Assembly (NCBI GenBank): GCA_016218155.1
Contig: JACREQ010000075.1
Location: forward strand, 19,633-83,632
DNA: 64,000 nt
Direction: 5' to 3'
Origin: Bacteroidia bacterium
Lineage (GTDB): Bacteria > Bacteroidota > Bacteroidia > Bacteroidales > GWA2-32-17
In this document: positions 62,263 to 64,000 of the stretch, piece by piece
How positions within the stretch are numbered: position 1 is the stretch's first letter
Layout: every line of letters starts with the position of its first letter
Program-made: the position numbers and the translations under genes
The notes under the pieces: generated by a model
The model's input: the letters and a program-made list of their open reading frames with translations, nothing else
Told to the model about the DNA's origin: nothing
The model's database searches: none

Positions 62263-63867
62263 TTGTTAAAATATACATTATATCTTATACTAGCTATTTT
62301 TGTTTGTAATACAAATATAATTGCACAAAAAGAGCTTCCATTTTATCGTCACAATTTAAAAATAGGAAGAAATTTATTAAACAGGGAAAACATACAGGGA
62401 GCCAGAAGTTTTATGGGTTGCGATATATTTAACGCCTATCCTGACACAACAAATAAGTATATTATTTTTGAGTTAAGATATAAACCTAATAACAAAGATG
62501 TATTTTTAAATTCGGGTTATATAACAAGATATAATTATAACGAAAGAAAGGTTATATGGACAAATAAAATAAATAAAACCTCGGTATTATTCAGCGAAAG
62601 CATTTTATTTACAAATTACTCAAATAAATCCCATTTAATAAACCTAAATGATGGTAATACTATATGGGAGAAAGAAATTAGTGTTCTCAGTTTTCCTCCT
62701 GACAACAAATATGCGTTAATAAAGTACAATTTAAAAACTCCATCACGCTTAAATGATTCAATTTATGCTTTTGATATAACAAATCAAAAAAGACTATGGA
62801 GCTGCTATTTAAAAGACAACAACAATATTACAGACATTAATTTCCTGCCTGATTCTACAGTATTAATAACAGCATCTGGAATTCATAAAATTGATTTAAA
62901 GAATAATAAAACATGGAGTTTTAATGCAAACATGACAAGAAAGAGACCATACATTGACAACAGTGTATATTTTATTGCAGCTATTGGTGGTGGTCTGGTT
63001 GGCGTATTAGTTGTAAACATTGTTGCAAACACAGTTTATAACATGAATGTTGCAGCAAATACTAAAACTCAGATTAAATCATATAAAGGAGTTTGTTCAA
63101 ATGTTCTGATTAATGACAACAGATATTTTTTCGCTTCACTTGATTCTATTTACAATTTAAACAAAGAAGGGATTCCAATCTGGAGAAAATCTTTACCAGT
63201 TGACACTACTTCAACTTCTGTGTTATATGAATATGCAAAGAATTTAGTACTTATAAATACCGGGCAGGCATTAGCAGGTATTAAATACGAAAAATGCGGA
63301 AAACCTTATATCAGAATAATAAGAAAAGAAACCGGTGAATTATTCTTTATGAATAATATAAAAGTTGATACCACTATTGTTGATATAAAGCATAATAATG
63401 ATACTATTATACTCATAACAAATAATAAAATAATTGCATATAAAATATTTAATTCTACACCTATAACAATGGATTCTATTTCAGTAAAGGATTATGGAAA
63501 GATTTTAGGATGCGTTAATCAGGATTTATTTATTTTATCGGGTGACTCAAGCAAAATAACAGTAAATAAACTTTCAACAGATATAATATACTTTGTTACA
63601 AATACAGGAAACTATTTTAAATACTCATTTGGCAAAAAGCCTGAGTATATTGGAAATGAGAACAACGTATTTTACTTTTTAAGAAATTATAAGAATCTAA
63701 ATATTTTTAAGTCTAAAAACCAAACCTTAATTTCAAATTCCAATTTTGTTCCAATTGGAATTACCAGATGTGGAAATAAAGTTTTTATAATGGGCGATAT
63801 ACTTTACACAACATATGATACTTATTTACAGGAAACAGATTTAAAGTATTTTTATAAACTATTATAA
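62263..63867 (+). CDS. Exported PQQ-like beta-propeller protein of unknown function
   Basis: A 534-aa protein with signal peptide (MLKYTLYLILAIFVCNTNIIAQ). The only in-frame start that keeps the signal peptide is TTG 62263. The body has PQQ-like propeller features: GYITRYNYNERKVIWTNKIN, LINLNDGNTIWEKEISVLS, YAFDITNQKRLWSCYL and KEGIPIWRKSLP. Unusually, residues about 243-262 (AIGGGLVGVLVVNIVANTVY) form a strongly hydrophobic stretch that could cross a membrane. There is no sorting domain, so periplasmic or inner-membrane placement is likelier than T9SS export. Confidence 0.65.
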   Translation: MLKYTLYLILAIFVCNTNIIAQKELPFYRHNLKIGRNLLNRENIQGARSFMGCDIFNAYPDTTNKYIIFELRYKPNNKDVFLNSGYITRYNYNERKVIWTNKINKTSVLFSESILFTNYSNKSHLINLNDGNTIWEKEISVLSFPPDNKYALIKYNLKTPSRLNDSIYAFDITNQKRLWSCYLKDNNNITDINFLPDSTVLITASGIHKIDLKNNKTWSFNANMTRKRPYIDNSVYFIAAIGGGLVGVLVVNIVANTVYNMNVAANTKTQIKSYKGVCSNVLINDNRYFFASLDSIYNLNKEGIPIWRKSLPVDTTSTSVLYEYAKNLVLINTGQALAGIKYEKCGKPYIRIIRKETGELFFMNNIKVDTTIVDIKHNNDTIILITNNKIIAYKIFNSTPITMDSISVKDYGKILGCVNQDLFILSGDSSKITVNKLSTDIIYFVTNTGNYFKYSFGKKPEYIGNENNVFYFLRNYKNLNIFKSKNQTLISNSNFVPIGITRCGNKVFIMGDILYTTYDTYLQETDLKYFYKLL

Positions 63868-63870
63868 CGT

Positions 63871-63985
63871 GAGTTCGATATAAGAAAACGATGCTAGTTT
63901 GAGTGAAATTCTTTCAGAATTTCGTATCGAAAACTAATCGTTTTGTTCATTTCGATACAAATTTTCTTCGAAAATCCACTCAATG
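63871..63985. repeat. Imperfect inverted repeat after the last gene
   Basis: TTTGAGTG...TCGTATCGAAA (63898-63932) pairs with TTTCGATAC...CCACTCAA (63950-63983) at about three of four positions, and AAAACGAT / ATCGTTTT form an inner stem. The leading GAGTTCGATATAA (63871-63883) occurs in reverse complement at 19201-19213, after mazG. Probably a dispersed intergenic repeat. Confidence 0.6.
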
Positions 63986-64000
63986 TAACAAAACTAGGTA

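Overview
The window comes from an AT-rich member of the Bacteroidota. The best marker is a run of secreted proteins that end in the type IX secretion (T9SS) C-terminal sorting domain (YPNP..., GxY.L/V......K.V). Other support is the SprB-repeat adhesin, GWxTD and choice-of-anchor L proteins, AUG starts mostly without Shine-Dalgarno sequences, and a NuoE/NuoF/HydA-type [FeFe]-hydrogenase operon that points to anaerobic or fermentative life. I saw no tRNA, rRNA, CRISPR array, phage block or replication origin.

Layout. (1) 1-6.6 kb: a minus-strand surface-polysaccharide operon with a Wzx-type flippase, FemAB-like transferase, hexapeptide acyltransferase, three GT-B glycosyltransferases and a methyltransferase cut by the window edge. 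(2) 6.7-9.9 kb: DNA-3-methyladenine glycosylase I, a single-gene Y1 (IS200/RAYT-like) transposase set among palindromes, a T9SS cargo protein and a SIMPL-domain protein. (3) 10-19.1 kb: pyruvate kinase, a PagL-like outer-membrane protein, a lectin-like T9SS protein, purC-phoH, and an overlapping DUF62 / ABM monooxygenase / MazG operon. (4) 19.3-27.3 kb: three T9SS-exported peptidases in a row (M43, S1, M43). (5) 27.4-39.7 kb: small lipoproteins, ligA, the hydCBA-like hydrogenase, mnmD, a GT2 glycosyltransferase, a GWxTD protein, an inositol-monophosphatase-like enzyme and mtaB. (6) 39.9-63.9 kb: an accessory stretch of very large T9SS proteins (1647 and 2549 aa), beta-propeller proteins, small lipoproteins, a GNAT, a sulfatase-modifying-factor-like protein and DUF1905. 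Apart from the giant adhesin these genes all lie on the plus strand.

How it fits together. Region 1 builds and exports a surface glycan. Regions 3, 4 and 6 supply outer-membrane and exported proteins (adhesins, propellers, peptidases) that would use a T9SS machine encoded elsewhere. The hydrogenase re-oxidises NAD(P)H and probably ferredoxin to H2, which fits a fermentative metabolism with pyruvate kinase. The accessory third carries the least explained DNA: short leaders with recurring ACC(A/G)TTAGCA tags, one strongly structured attC-like element, and a 26-bp duplication on either side of a propeller gene that leaves a relic of a small lipoprotein gene. The other unusual element is the transposase, whose own stop codon lies inside one of its palindromes.
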